From Planctomycetota bacterium (lineage in GTDB: Bacteria; Planctomycetota; Planctomycetia; Gemmatales; Gemmataceae), in the NCBI GenBank assembly GCA_021781415.1, contig JAJXWW010000191.1:1-43435 (forward strand): a stretch of 43,435 bases of DNA, given 5' to 3'. The notes under the pieces are model-generated. The model ran no database searches. It was not told the DNA's origin and saw nothing but the letters and a program-made list of their open reading frames with translations. Each line of letters opens with the position of its first letter. Positions within the stretch are counted from its first letter, which is position 1. A program made the translations under genes and the position numbers. Below are positions 16,942 to 25,131 of the stretch, piece after piece.

Positions 16942-17568
16942 ATGTCGCGTTGGATTATCGGTTTGGTGTTGGTTGTTTGTGTCATCTCGCCGGCGCTGAC
17001 GAATGCCGATTCGATTTGGCAGCGGCACAATTTTTACAGTTCGTTTCTCTATGTGGACAACCGCGCCCGTCGGCCCGGCGACAACGTCACCGTGCTGATC
17101 GTCGAAAACACCGACATTCAAAATCAGGATCAACGCAACCTGAATCGCAAAAGCGATACCGGCGGCGGCTTAAGTCTCAAGGGGAACATCGAAGGCACGA
17201 GCAAGGGTGCCTCGCGCACCGCGACGGCCGGCCTGACCACGGACGTGAACGCCAACCGCACGTTCGCCGGTTCCTCGGCCTACAACATCAATCAGACGTT
17301 CACCGACACCCTCACTTGCACCGTCGTGGCCGTGCTGCCCAACGGCAACTTGGCGATCGAAGGCTTCCGACAGCGCGTCGTCACCCGCGAGGTGCGCACC
17401 CTGCGCGTGAGCGGAGTCGTTCGTCCTCTCGACATCCACTACGACAACACGATCCCCTCGACGTTCGTGGCCAACTTGCAGATTCAATATCTGGGTCGCG
17501 GCGTCGAGACGAACTTTACGAATCAAGGCTGGTTTAGCCGCATGATGAACCGCCTCTATCCGTTTTAG
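16942..17568 (+). CDS. flgH: Flagellar L-ring protein FlgH
   Basis: The 208-residue protein matches FlgH: RPGDNVTVLIVENTDIQNQDQRNLNRKSD, ATAGLTTDVNANRTFAGSSAYNINQTF, LTCTVVAVLPNGNLAIEGFRQ and VSGVVRPLDIHYDNTIPST. It would form the outer-membrane L ring. The ATG at 16942 follows GAGGAG by 5 bases; a frame opening at 16888 overlaps flgA and lacks a good signal peptide. The N-terminal signal looks like a plain Sec signal (cleavage near NA-D); the only early cysteine (C13, context LVVC) is inside the hydrophobic core and lacks the G/A/S expected before a lipobox Cys. Most FlgH proteins are lipoproteins. Confidence 0.93.
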   Translation: MSRWIIGLVLVVCVISPALTNADSIWQRHNFYSSFLYVDNRARRPGDNVTVLIVENTDIQNQDQRNLNRKSDTGGGLSLKGNIEGTSKGASRTATAGLTTDVNANRTFAGSSAYNINQTFTDTLTCTVVAVLPNGNLAIEGFRQRVVTREVRTLRVSGVVRPLDIHYDNTIPSTFVANLQIQYLGRGVETNFTNQGWFSRMMNRLYPF

Positions 17569-17610
17569 TGGACACCCCGCGACGAAAGCGGCCGAGTGGG
17601 TCGTATTCCA

Positions 17611-17633
17611 CCCGGCAGCTCACGCTGCCGGTT
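17611..17633. repeat. CCGGCAGC palindrome family, copy 2
   Basis: CCGGCAGC (17612-17619) and GCTGCCGG (17624-17631) flank a TCAC loop in the 95-base gap between flgH and flgI. It sits inside the presumed operon, so it may act on mRNA processing or simply be a repeat insertion. Confidence 0.75.
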
Positions 17634-17663
17634 CGCCGACAAACTAGACATTTGAGGTCTTCC

Positions 17664-18770
17664 ATGTTTCGCGCGACGATTGCAGTGACGTGCGTGCTGG
17701 CGCTTGCGGCTCCGACCTGGGCCGGAGCGCGCATCAAGGACATTACCGATCTGGAAGGCGCGCGCAGCAACCAGCTCTACGGTTTCGGTCTGGTCGTCGG
17801 TCTGAACGGTACGGGCGGCAAGAGCCGATTCACGCAGCAGGTAGCTGTCTCCATGATGAAATGGCTGTGCGTCAACAGCAAGATCGCCATGTTGCAACTG
17901 ACCGACAATACCTTTATGTCGCCGAACATCTCGGCGGTGATGGTGACGGCGGAGATCGGGCCGTTCGCGCGGGTCGGCAGCCGGCTCGATGTCACCGTGT
18001 CGGTTCTCGACGACGCCATCAGTCTTCAGGGCGGCACGCTTCTGTTCACACCGTTGAAAGGATCGGACGGCGTGGTCTATGCCGTGGGTCAAGGTCCGCT
18101 GTCGGTGGGCGGCTTTCTATTCGGCGGGGCGGCGGCCAGCGCGCAGAAGAACTTTGTCTCCGTCGCCCGCATCCCCGGCGGAGCAATGGTCGAACACGAG
18201 GCGCGCGGCGAGGTGATGTACCGAGGCCGCGTCCATCTGCTTCTCAAAAACGCCGACTATGCCACGGCGCGCTCCATCGCCGCCGTCATCAATCAATGGG
18301 CACCCGGCCACGCGTTGCCGCTCGACGCCGGAACCGTCGAGGTGGAGGTGCCGCCAGAGATGCGTTCGCATCTCGTCTCGTATCTGAGCGACATGGGCAA
18401 TCTCGAAGTGTTGACCGACACTCCAGCGCGCGTGGTTATCAACGAGCGAACCGGCACGGTCGTGGCCGGAGAAAACGTCAAAATCGCCACGGTGGCCATC
18501 GCGCACGGCAACCTCGCCATCGTCACGCGCGAAACGCCGCAAGTTTCGCAGCCCAACGGCTTCAGTCAAGGGCGAACCGTCGTGGTGCCGCGCACGCAAA
18601 TCGGCGTCACCGAGCAACCGGCGCATCTGTATATCGCGCCGCAGACCGTCACCGTCGCCGACTTGGCTCGCGCCCTCAACGCGCTCGGCGTCTCGCCGCG
18701 CGATTTGATCTCGATCTTCCAGGCGATCAAGCAGGCCGGCGCGCTCCAAGCGGAGTTGGTGATTATCTAA
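17664..18770 (+). CDS. flgI: Flagellar P-ring protein FlgI
   Basis: The 368-residue protein is a full-length FlgI: a signal peptide ending APTWA-G, then ARIKDITDLEGARSNQLYGFGLVVGLNGTGG, FVSVARIPGGAMVE, VINERTGTVVAGENVKIATVAIAHGNL and the C-terminal TVADLARALNALGVSPRDLISIFQAIKQAGALQAEL. It forms the periplasmic P ring with FlgA's help. The ATG at 17664 begins the signal peptide; an in-frame codon at 17568 would read through the palindrome. A 167-bp inverted-repeat element follows the stop. Confidence 0.97.
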   Translation: MFRATIAVTCVLALAAPTWAGARIKDITDLEGARSNQLYGFGLVVGLNGTGGKSRFTQQVAVSMMKWLCVNSKIAMLQLTDNTFMSPNISAVMVTAEIGPFARVGSRLDVTVSVLDDAISLQGGTLLFTPLKGSDGVVYAVGQGPLSVGGFLFGGAAASAQKNFVSVARIPGGAMVEHEARGEVMYRGRVHLLLKNADYATARSIAAVINQWAPGHALPLDAGTVEVEVPPEMRSHLVSYLSDMGNLEVLTDTPARVVINERTGTVVAGENVKIATVAIAHGNLAIVTRETPQVSQPNGFSQGRTVVVPRTQIGVTEQPAHLYIAPQTVTVADLARALNALGVSPRDLISIFQAIKQAGALQAELVII

Positions 18771-18772
18771 CA

Positions 18773-18939
18773 GTACAGCGCTACTCCCCTCTCCCCTGTA
18801 TTCAGGGGAGAGGGGCCGGGGGTGAGGGGCTTGGTGAAAGCGAGTGGTTTCGAGGTCTCCTTTCGTCTCTTACCCCTCACCCCCACCCCCTCTCCCCTGA
18901 GTACAGGGGAGAGGGGAGAATCCGAGAGCAGCGCTGTAC
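18773..18939. repeat. 167-bp MITE-like element, 10-bp terminal inverted repeats
   Basis: The element starts GTACAGCGCT (18773-18782) and ends AGCGCTGTAC (18930-18939). Inside are two identical palindromes, CCCCTCTCCCCTG/CAGGGGAGAGGGG, at 18786-18815 and 18887-18916, plus an inverted GGGGGTGAGGGG/CCCCTCACCCCC pair facing inward. The central 45 bases (TTGGTGAAAGCGAGTGG and onward) recur at 28441-28485. It lies wholly between flgI and flgJ and has no open frame, so any movement would need a transposase supplied elsewhere. Confidence 0.75.
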
Positions 18940-19011
18940 CGCTAACCGCGCTGGTAATTTTTTTCGCATCTGTCGAAACTTACGACGGATATTTTGGGGA
19001 GGGATGGCCAA

Positions 19012-19353
19012 ATGATTGGACCGATGCTCGCCTCTAGTCCACAATTAAGCGCCCCGCTTGGGATGCCGGGTTCCGCGCTGGAGGGAACGAACAAACCGTC
19101 GTTGCATGATGCTGCACAGGGTTTCGAGAGCGTGATGCTGTCGCTGTTGCTGAAAGAGATGCGCAAGACGCTCGAGCCGGGATCTCTGTTCGGTAACGAT
19201 AGCAGCGATGTGTACGGCGGATTGTTCGATCAGTTCATGTCGCAACACTTGGCGCAGGGCAAAGGCATGGGTTTGGCGCAGAGTCTGATCAAACAATTGG
19301 AGCCGATAGCCACGCATGGAGCGACCCACCCCCCCGCCACCGAGCATAATTGA
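19012..19353 (+). CDS. flgJ: Rod-binding protein, FlgJ N-terminal domain only
   Basis: The 113-residue protein contains the FlgJ rod-binding domain: LHDAAQGFESVMLSLLLKEMRKTLEPGSLFG, DVYGGLFDQFMSQHLAQGKGMGLAQSLIKQL. The peptidoglycan hydrolase domain of enterobacterial FlgJ is absent, as in many other phyla, so wall opening must be done by another protein. It would cap or assist rod assembly. The ATG at 19012 follows GGGGAGGG (18996-19003). Its 3' end overlaps flgN by 38 bases. Confidence 0.88.
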   Translation: MIGPMLASSPQLSAPLGMPGSALEGTNKPSLHDAAQGFESVMLSLLLKEMRKTLEPGSLFGNDSSDVYGGLFDQFMSQHLAQGKGMGLAQSLIKQLEPIATHGATHPPATEHN

Positions 19354-19846
19354 ATTGCGGATCGTTGAACTCTGCGACGCGCATGTGGAGCGCGAGGAAA
19401 CGCTCCTCGCGGACATGCTGGATTCGCTGCAAGGCGTCCGCAATGCCTTTCTTGAGCGCAATCTGAACGTACTTCCCACCTTGCACGGCCATCAAGCTCG
19501 ATTGGCGCGCGAGGCCGACGCGCTGGCGGCGGCTCGATTGCGACTGCGGAAATCGCTGGCCGAACTCTTAACGGTTTCGCCGACCGAGGCGACGCTGCGC
19601 GCCGCCGCCTTGGCCTTGGAGGAACCGGCGCGCGGTCGGTTGCTCCAGCGACACGCCGGTCTCTGCGATCTGGCGAAGAAAGTCGATCGCTTGGCCCAGC
19701 AATGCGCGGCACTACTCGGATATGCTCGCGCCTTTTTGGTCGCTCTGTTTGCCGGTCCCAACGGCGTCGGAGTCGGCGAACGGTATGGGCCGCACGGCGA
19801 GCGGAGCGGCGTTTCGGTCGGTTCCCTCCTCGAAGCACGGGTATGA
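19316..19846 (+). CDS. flgN: FlgN-type export chaperone
   Basis: This 176-residue, almost entirely helical protein fits the FlgN family, cytoplasmic chaperones for FlgK and FlgL. It shows the typical pattern of long heptad-like helices (EREETLLADMLDSLQGVRNAFLERNLN, HQARLAREADALAAARLRLRKSL). Sequence signatures of FlgN are weak, so the call rests on helical character, size and place just before flgK and flgL. It overlaps the rod-binding gene by 38 bases and its TGA is 4 bases before the flgK start, so translation of the three genes is probably coupled. Confidence 0.75.
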   Translation: MERPTPPPPSIIELRIVELCDAHVEREETLLADMLDSLQGVRNAFLERNLNVLPTLHGHQARLAREADALAAARLRLRKSLAELLTVSPTEATLRAAALALEEPARGRLLQRHAGLCDLAKKVDRLAQQCAALLGYARAFLVALFAGPNGVGVGERYGPHGERSGVSVGSLLEARV

Positions 19847-19850
19847 TGCC

Positions 19851-21836
19851 ATGTCGCTTTACACGGTCGGCGCGTCGGCGCTGGATGCCTCGCAAACCGT
19901 CCTCAATCTGATCGGCAACAACCTTGCCAATGCCAACACTCCCGGCTATCACCGTCAGGTTGCCGATCTTACCGAGGCACTGCCCACGCCCATCGGTACG
20001 ATTTCCGTCGGTAGCGGCGTGCAAGTAGCCGACACGCGCCGCATCGTGAACAAACTCTTGGAAACTGCCATTACGAACTCGACGTTCGCCACCGCCGATA
20101 CCACGGCGCAGCTCAACACGATGCAGCAGGTGCAAGCCAACCTCAATCCGTCGTCCGGCTCTGTCCACGCCGACCTCACTCAGTTTTTCGGCGATGTCAC
20201 GCAACTGTCCGCCAATCCCGGCGACACCACGCAACGCACCATCGTCCTCAACGACGCCAATAATCTCGCCCAAGAGTTCAACTCGCTCAGTTCCTCGCTC
20301 ACCCAAGTGCAGTCGGGACTCGACGCGCAGATGAACTCTTCGGTCTCGAACGTCAATGCCCTGGCCCAGCAAATTGCCCAGCTCAACGGACAAATCCAAA
20401 TTGCCACCGCGAACGGATCCACGCCGAACGATCAACTCGATCAGAGGGACCAACTGGTCAACCAACTGGCCGGCTTGATGAACGTCCAAGTGATTCCGTC
20501 CAGTTTGGGCCAGGTCAATGTCCTGGCCGGTGGCGCGCCGGTAGTCGTCGGCAATCAAAGCATGAACCTGCAATACGCCGTCGATAGCAACAATCAAGGC
20601 CAATTGACCGCCGCGGGGACAACGACGCCTTTGACGGTGACGGGAGGACAGATCGGCGGCTTGCTGACGGCTCGCAATCAATCGTTGGCCAACGTGCAGT
20701 CCCAACTCGACACCCTGGCCGGCACGCTGGCCCAACAGGTGGACAATATCCAGGCGACCGGCATCGGCCTGGGCGGTCCCTCGACTTTGTTGTCCGGCAC
20801 GCGCGCGGTCAACAACGTCAACGTTCCGCTGTCCAAGGCCGGACTCGCCTTTCCCCCCAAGGCCGGCACGCTCTACGTCGGCGTGACCGACCTGGCCACC
20901 GGGGCGCGGACGCTCACTGCGGTGAACATCGATCCCACGACGCAAAGCCTCAACAACGTGGCGACGGCTCTGAGCGCCGTTCCCAACCTTCAAGCCTTGG
21001 CCAATTCGCAAACCGGCACGCTGCAAGTGCTGGCGAAGCCAGGCTACGCCTTCGATTTCGCCGGCATCCCGCCCTCGTCGCCCAATACGAGCGGCTTCAC
21101 CGGGACGGCGGTGCCGCAAATTGGCGGACAGTATACCGGAACTAATAACGATACTTATACGTTTCAAGTGTCTGGAAGCGGCACGGTCGGAGTGACGCCT
21201 AACCTGACCTTGCAGGTGAAGAATTCCAGCGGCGGAACCGTGGCCTCGCTAAACATCGGCCAAGGTTACTCGCCGGGCACAGCGCTGACCGCGGCTAACG
21301 GTATCACGGTCCAGTTGGCCTCCGGCACGGCCAACAACGGCGACACCTTCTCGACGCCCGTTGTCGCCCAGCCGGACACTTCCGGCGTTCTCACGGCGCT
21401 GGGGTTGGGCACCTTCTTCACCGGCAGCAGCGCCTCCGATCTCGCCGTTCAACCGGCCTTGATGAACGATCCAAGTTTGCTCGCCGCTTCGCGCACGGGA
21501 GCGGCCGGCGACAACAGCAACCTCACGCGCCTGGCCGCCCTGCAATCGCAACCCGTGTTGGCCAACGGCACGCAGTCGCTGATTCAGGGGTTCGACGCCA
21601 TCGTCGGTAGCACGGCCACGCAGGTGCAGAACTTGACCGACCAACAGACCAGCCAGCAAGCGCTCGGACAACAACTGCAAACCCAGCAGCAGAGCATTTC
21701 GGGGGTCGATCCCAATCAAGAGCTGATTAATCTCTTGAATTTCCAGCGCTCGTTTCAACTCGCCTCCGAGTACATCGGCCTCGTGAACACCACGCTGCAA
21801 TCGCTGTTGGCAACCGTTCAACCGAGCATTGGATAA
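19851..21836 (+). CDS. flgK: Flagellar hook-associated protein FlgK (HAP1)
   Basis: The 661-residue protein is FlgK, the first hook-filament junction protein. N-terminus: MSLYTVGASALDASQTVLNLIGNNLANANTPGYHRQ. The next region has FGDVTQLSANPGDTTQR and LAQQIAQLNGQIQ; LDQRDQLVNQLAGLMNV is a signature. The C-terminus ends GVDPNQELINLLNFQRSFQLASEYIGLVNTTLQSLL. About 120 more residues than the enterobacterial protein sit in the central surface-exposed part (around 330-540), a Gly/Thr/Ser-rich beta region. The ATG at 19851 was chosen because it begins the conserved N-terminal helix. Confidence 0.96.
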   Translation: MSLYTVGASALDASQTVLNLIGNNLANANTPGYHRQVADLTEALPTPIGTISVGSGVQVADTRRIVNKLLETAITNSTFATADTTAQLNTMQQVQANLNPSSGSVHADLTQFFGDVTQLSANPGDTTQRTIVLNDANNLAQEFNSLSSSLTQVQSGLDAQMNSSVSNVNALAQQIAQLNGQIQIATANGSTPNDQLDQRDQLVNQLAGLMNVQVIPSSLGQVNVLAGGAPVVVGNQSMNLQYAVDSNNQGQLTAAGTTTPLTVTGGQIGGLLTARNQSLANVQSQLDTLAGTLAQQVDNIQATGIGLGGPSTLLSGTRAVNNVNVPLSKAGLAFPPKAGTLYVGVTDLATGARTLTAVNIDPTTQSLNNVATALSAVPNLQALANSQTGTLQVLAKPGYAFDFAGIPPSSPNTSGFTGTAVPQIGGQYTGTNNDTYTFQVSGSGTVGVTPNLTLQVKNSSGGTVASLNIGQGYSPGTALTAANGITVQLASGTANNGDTFSTPVVAQPDTSGVLTALGLGTFFTGSSASDLAVQPALMNDPSLLAASRTGAAGDNSNLTRLAALQSQPVLANGTQSLIQGFDAIVGSTATQVQNLTDQQTSQQALGQQLQTQQQSISGVDPNQELINLLNFQRSFQLASEYIGLVNTTLQSLLATVQPSIG

Positions 21837-21840
21837 CGCC

Positions 21841-23283
21841 ATGGAACTTCGCATCACGCCGCAAATCACCGTTTCCAACGCGGTCTACAACGCCCAGCAG
21901 CAGACCAATCAGTTGGCGACCTTGCAGCAGGAAGCCTCGACGGGCATCACCATTCAGCAGCCCTCCGACAATCCGATCGGGGCGATGCAGGTGCTGGCCG
22001 ACCAGACGCAGAACAGCCAACTATCCACCTATCAGCAGAACGTGTCCGACGCCCAGGCCAAGCTCAACAGCAGTGTCTCGACGTTGAACCAGGTGTCCAA
22101 CCTGCTAACACAAGCCAAGGATCTGGCCCTGCAAGGCAGCAACACCACCAACACGCCGACGGCCTATCTGGCACTGGGATCGCAGGTCAATTCGATTTTG
22201 AACGAGGTGGTCCAACTGGCGAATACGCAACAGAACGGCGAATATCTCTACGGCGGCACCGCATCGACCCAGACGACGCCGTTCACCGTCAACGGACAAG
22301 GGCAGGTGGTCTACAACGGCGCATCGCAAGGGCTAAACGAACCGATCGGCCAAGGCCAAAACGTGCAGACGCTCTACGCCGGAAATCAGGTGTTCCAATC
22401 GACGCAGCGCGGCACGACCGTCTACGCCGGTACTACCGGAGCGGCGGCCGGTAGCGGCACCGACAGCGCCACCGGCTCCGGCACGTTGCTCGTGACGCAC
22501 ACAAGCACCACCTACGCCGCCGGTTCGGGGGTGCAACCCGGTACGAATTCCGCCGCCGGAGACACCATCCTCGGACCCGCCGGAACGCACACCCTCACCC
22601 TCGCCGATACCAGCGGCACCGGCAGCAGCGGAACCGTCCAACTCGACAACGGACCTACCGTTAAATTCACCAATACGGATACGAATTTGCAGGTTCAGGG
22701 ACCGAACGGCGAGATGGTCTATCTCAACACCACGGCCATCGCGGCGGGGTTCAGCGGTAAGGTGGCCATCACCTCCAACGGCGCGCTCTCGACCGACAAC
22801 GGCCTCAGCAGTGTGCCCATCAGCTATAGCGGCAATCAAGTCGTCGCCAACAGCCAGACCGGCGCGGTCACGAACGTCAACAGCACCAACATCACCCAGA
22901 CCGGTACCGATCAACTCAGCTACACCGGAACCTACGATGTCTTTCAGATCCTCTCCACGCTGCGCGACACGCTGAACAACACCACGCTGTCGTCCGGACA
23001 ACAAGCCTCCGCCGTCTCCCAAACGCTGCAAGAACTGGATCGCGTCAACACGAGCGTTCTCAACACCGTCGGCCAACAGTCGGCCAGCTTGCAGAATCTG
23101 CAGGGGCTCTCACAGCACATTCAAGATCTGCAATTGCAAACCAATCAACAGATCGGCAATATCCAGAATGCCGACATCACGCAAGTCGTCATCGGCTTGC
23201 AACAGCAACAAAACCTTCTCCAAGCGACGTTGTACTCCGCCTCGCACATCCTCAGCCTCAGCCTGATGGATTTCTTGCATTAA
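21841..23283 (+). CDS. flgL: Flagellar hook-associated protein FlgL (HAP3)
   Basis: The 480-residue protein is FlgL, the junction protein between FlgK and flagellin. The N-terminal flagellin-like helix includes LATLQQEASTGITIQQPSDNPIGAMQVLADQ, and LNEVVQLANTQQNGEYLYGGT follows; the C-terminal helix has NIQNADITQVVIGLQQQQNLLQATLYSASHILSLSLMDFL. It is about 160 residues longer than E. coli FlgL, with a Gly/Ser/Thr-rich insertion at about 195-300. The start at 21841 lies 4 bases past the flgK stop. It is the last gene of the cluster, followed by two palindromes. Confidence 0.95.
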   Translation: MELRITPQITVSNAVYNAQQQTNQLATLQQEASTGITIQQPSDNPIGAMQVLADQTQNSQLSTYQQNVSDAQAKLNSSVSTLNQVSNLLTQAKDLALQGSNTTNTPTAYLALGSQVNSILNEVVQLANTQQNGEYLYGGTASTQTTPFTVNGQGQVVYNGASQGLNEPIGQGQNVQTLYAGNQVFQSTQRGTTVYAGTTGAAAGSGTDSATGSGTLLVTHTSTTYAAGSGVQPGTNSAAGDTILGPAGTHTLTLADTSGTGSSGTVQLDNGPTVKFTNTDTNLQVQGPNGEMVYLNTTAIAAGFSGKVAITSNGALSTDNGLSSVPISYSGNQVVANSQTGAVTNVNSTNITQTGTDQLSYTGTYDVFQILSTLRDTLNNTTLSSGQQASAVSQTLQELDRVNTSVLNTVGQQSASLQNLQGLSQHIQDLQLQTNQQIGNIQNADITQVVIGLQQQQNLLQATLYSASHILSLSLMDFLH

Positions 23284-23318
23284 GCAGAACCAACAGCGTG
23301 AACTGCCGGGTTCTGCTT
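23282..23318. terminator. Hairpin after flgL with decayed CCGGCAGC copy
   Basis: AAGCAGAACC (23282-23291) pairs with GGTTCTGCTT (23309-23318). The stem starts at the flgL stop codon. Its interior (23288-23312) is a decayed copy of the CCGGCAGC palindrome. No long T-run follows, so termination is only likely by position. Confidence 0.45.
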
Positions 23319-23329
23319 GCATGAAGGCG

Positions 23330-23354
23330 AACCGGCAGCGTCAGCTGCCGGGTT
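23330..23354. repeat. CCGGCAGC palindrome family, copy 3
   Basis: AACCGGCAGC (23330-23339) and GCTGCCGGGTT (23344-23354) flank a GTCA loop; the right arm has one extra base. It lies 12 bases beyond the preceding hairpin, in the gap between flgL and the PQQ-propeller gene. Confidence 0.8.
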
Positions 23355-23425
23355 GGGTTCCTAGCCGCGCCCCGCTTCCCGCCATAGGTTGAAAGCTAGG
23401 CAAATCTATTCGGAGGAAGCGAAGC

Positions 23426-25030
23426 ATGTCACAAGCTATCGAACCGCGTCGGCTGAAACGAGTGTGGATGCCGATTGCCATTGCTCTTTTGGGCGCGGGC
23501 AGCTTCACGGGCTTGGTGGTGGCCGACGCGCTAGACCCAATGACCCAAGCCTATCTCGGCATGGGGCTGATTGCCGGCACGCCCTTGGGGCTGATTCTGT
23601 GGTTGATGTTTCTCAGCGGCTTGGGCTGGGCCCAGCGATTCATGTATTTGCTGTCCGGCCTCGTCGCGACCGTCGCCGTCATCTACGGACTATCGTTCGT
23701 CTTAAAGTTCGAAGGTTCGCTCGGTGGTTCCGGCATCCCACGTCTGCGCTTGAGAGCGTCGCGCACGCCGGAGGCATCGCTGGCGGAGTTGCAAGTGGAG
23801 AAAAGCGGCGAGGTGCGGATAAGCCCATTGAAGGAGACGGATTATCCTCAATTTCTCGGTCCTCAACGCGACGGCGCGGCGCACGGCGTTCGATTGGACC
23901 GCGATTGGAGCGCGCGGAAGCCAAAAGAACTGTGGCGACAGCCGATCGGCTTGGGATGGTCCGCGTTTGCCGTCGTCGGCGATTACGCTTTCACGCAGGA
24001 GCAGCGCGAGAACAAGGAACTGGTCGTCTGTTACGAATTGAAGACCGGCAAGGTGCGCTGGACGCACGAACACGACGTTCGCTGGGTGGATACACAGGGC
24101 GGCGACGGCCCGCGCGCCACGCCCACCGTCGTGGAGGGCCGCGTCTATACGGTCGGCGGCACCGGCATACTCGACTGCATCGACGCCGCCAACGGCACGA
24201 ATATCTGGTCGGTCGATACCCTGGCCGAGAACGAGTTGAAGAACATCATCTGGGGCAAGTCGTGTTCGCCCTTGGTGTTCGATGACAAAGTGATTGTCAC
24301 CGGCGGACGCGAGAAGAAAAACAGCCTCTTGGCCTACGATCGCGCCAGCGGCAAACGGTTGTGGCGCGTGGGCGAAGACGACGCCAGCTACGGCTCGCCG
24401 GCATTGGCGACCCTCGACGGCCAGCAACAGATCCTCATCGTCAACGCCCATAGTGTCACCGGCCACGATCCGAAAGACGGCAAAATTCTCTGGACGTTCT
24501 CTTGGCCGGGGAATATGGCCAAGGTATCGCAGCCCGTGCCGCTGCCCGGCGATCGGGTGTTCCTCTCCGCCGGCTACACCGTCGGCTCGGTTCTCCTTCA
24601 GGTGAAACGCGGTTCCGACGGACAATGGAGCGCCGACCCGGTGTGGGTCGCGCGCAACAAGATGAGTACCCAGTTCTCTAACGTGGTGATTGCGCGCAAC
24701 TGTGCGTTTGGACTCGATTGCCGCGAGCTGGCTTGCCTCGACCTGGAGACTGGCGAGCGCAAATGGAAGGGCAAGACGTACAATTTCGGTCAAATCCTCT
24801 TGGTCGACGATCTCATCGTGGTCCAGGCCGAGGATGGGTTCATTGCCCTGGCTGAAGCCAATCCCAACGAGTTCAAGGAAGTCGCGCGCTTACCTGCTCT
24901 GACGAGCATGACTTGGAATAATCCCGTCCTTTCGGGGCCGTATCTTCTCGTTCGCAACGACCAGGAGGCCATCTGCTTCGAGGTGCCGCTTGCGAAAGAC
25001 GAGAAGAGCGGGCCGCGAACCGAAAAGTAG
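23426..25030 (+). CDS. Membrane-anchored PQQ-like beta-propeller protein
   Basis: The 534-residue protein has three hydrophobic segments in the first 95 residues (about 13-35, 42-62, 68-93) and then a PQQ-like beta-propeller. Blade motifs include DYPQFLGPQRDG at the propeller entry, VVCYELKTGKVRWTHEHD, LDCIDAANGTNIWSVD, LLAYDRASGKRLWRVG, DPKDGKILWTFSW and CLDLETGERKWKGKTY. Such WRGPxRDG-like propellers without enzyme signatures are frequent in planctomycetes, where the function is mostly unknown; this is probably a surface or periplasmic propeller. GGAGGA precedes the ATG. A strong terminator follows the stop. Confidence 0.85.
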   Translation: MSQAIEPRRLKRVWMPIAIALLGAGSFTGLVVADALDPMTQAYLGMGLIAGTPLGLILWLMFLSGLGWAQRFMYLLSGLVATVAVIYGLSFVLKFEGSLGGSGIPRLRLRASRTPEASLAELQVEKSGEVRISPLKETDYPQFLGPQRDGAAHGVRLDRDWSARKPKELWRQPIGLGWSAFAVVGDYAFTQEQRENKELVVCYELKTGKVRWTHEHDVRWVDTQGGDGPRATPTVVEGRVYTVGGTGILDCIDAANGTNIWSVDTLAENELKNIIWGKSCSPLVFDDKVIVTGGREKKNSLLAYDRASGKRLWRVGEDDASYGSPALATLDGQQQILIVNAHSVTGHDPKDGKILWTFSWPGNMAKVSQPVPLPGDRVFLSAGYTVGSVLLQVKRGSDGQWSADPVWVARNKMSTQFSNVVIARNCAFGLDCRELACLDLETGERKWKGKTYNFGQILLVDDLIVVQAEDGFIALAEANPNEFKEVARLPALTSMTWNNPVLSGPYLLVRNDQEAICFEVPLAKDEKSGPRTEK

Positions 25031-25044
25031 ACTCCGAAAGCCAC

Positions 25045-25086
25045 CTCTCCTCTCGCTCCATGAATACGGAGCGAGAGGAGAGTTTT
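25045..25086 (+). terminator. Intrinsic terminator after the PQQ-propeller gene
   Basis: A perfect 15-bp stem (25045-25059 with 25068-25082) encloses the loop ATGAATAC and is followed directly by TTTT. This is the clearest intrinsic terminator in the window. The in-frame ATG at 25060 falls in the loop, which argues against it as the start of the next gene. Confidence 0.85.
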
Positions 25087-25131
25087 GATCTGCCATTCGT
25101 TCGCCGAGCGCCACCGAGGAGCTTCGCGCCG

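Noticed and set aside
18773..18939. CRISPR-like array
   Set aside because: Only two palindromic units in inverted arrangement, no regular spacers and no cas genes.
19230..21167. A 645-codon minus-strand open frame opposite flgK
   Set aside because: Its product is Arg/Gly/Val-rich without recognisable motifs, and the plus strand encodes flgJ, flgN and flgK with clear or good evidence.
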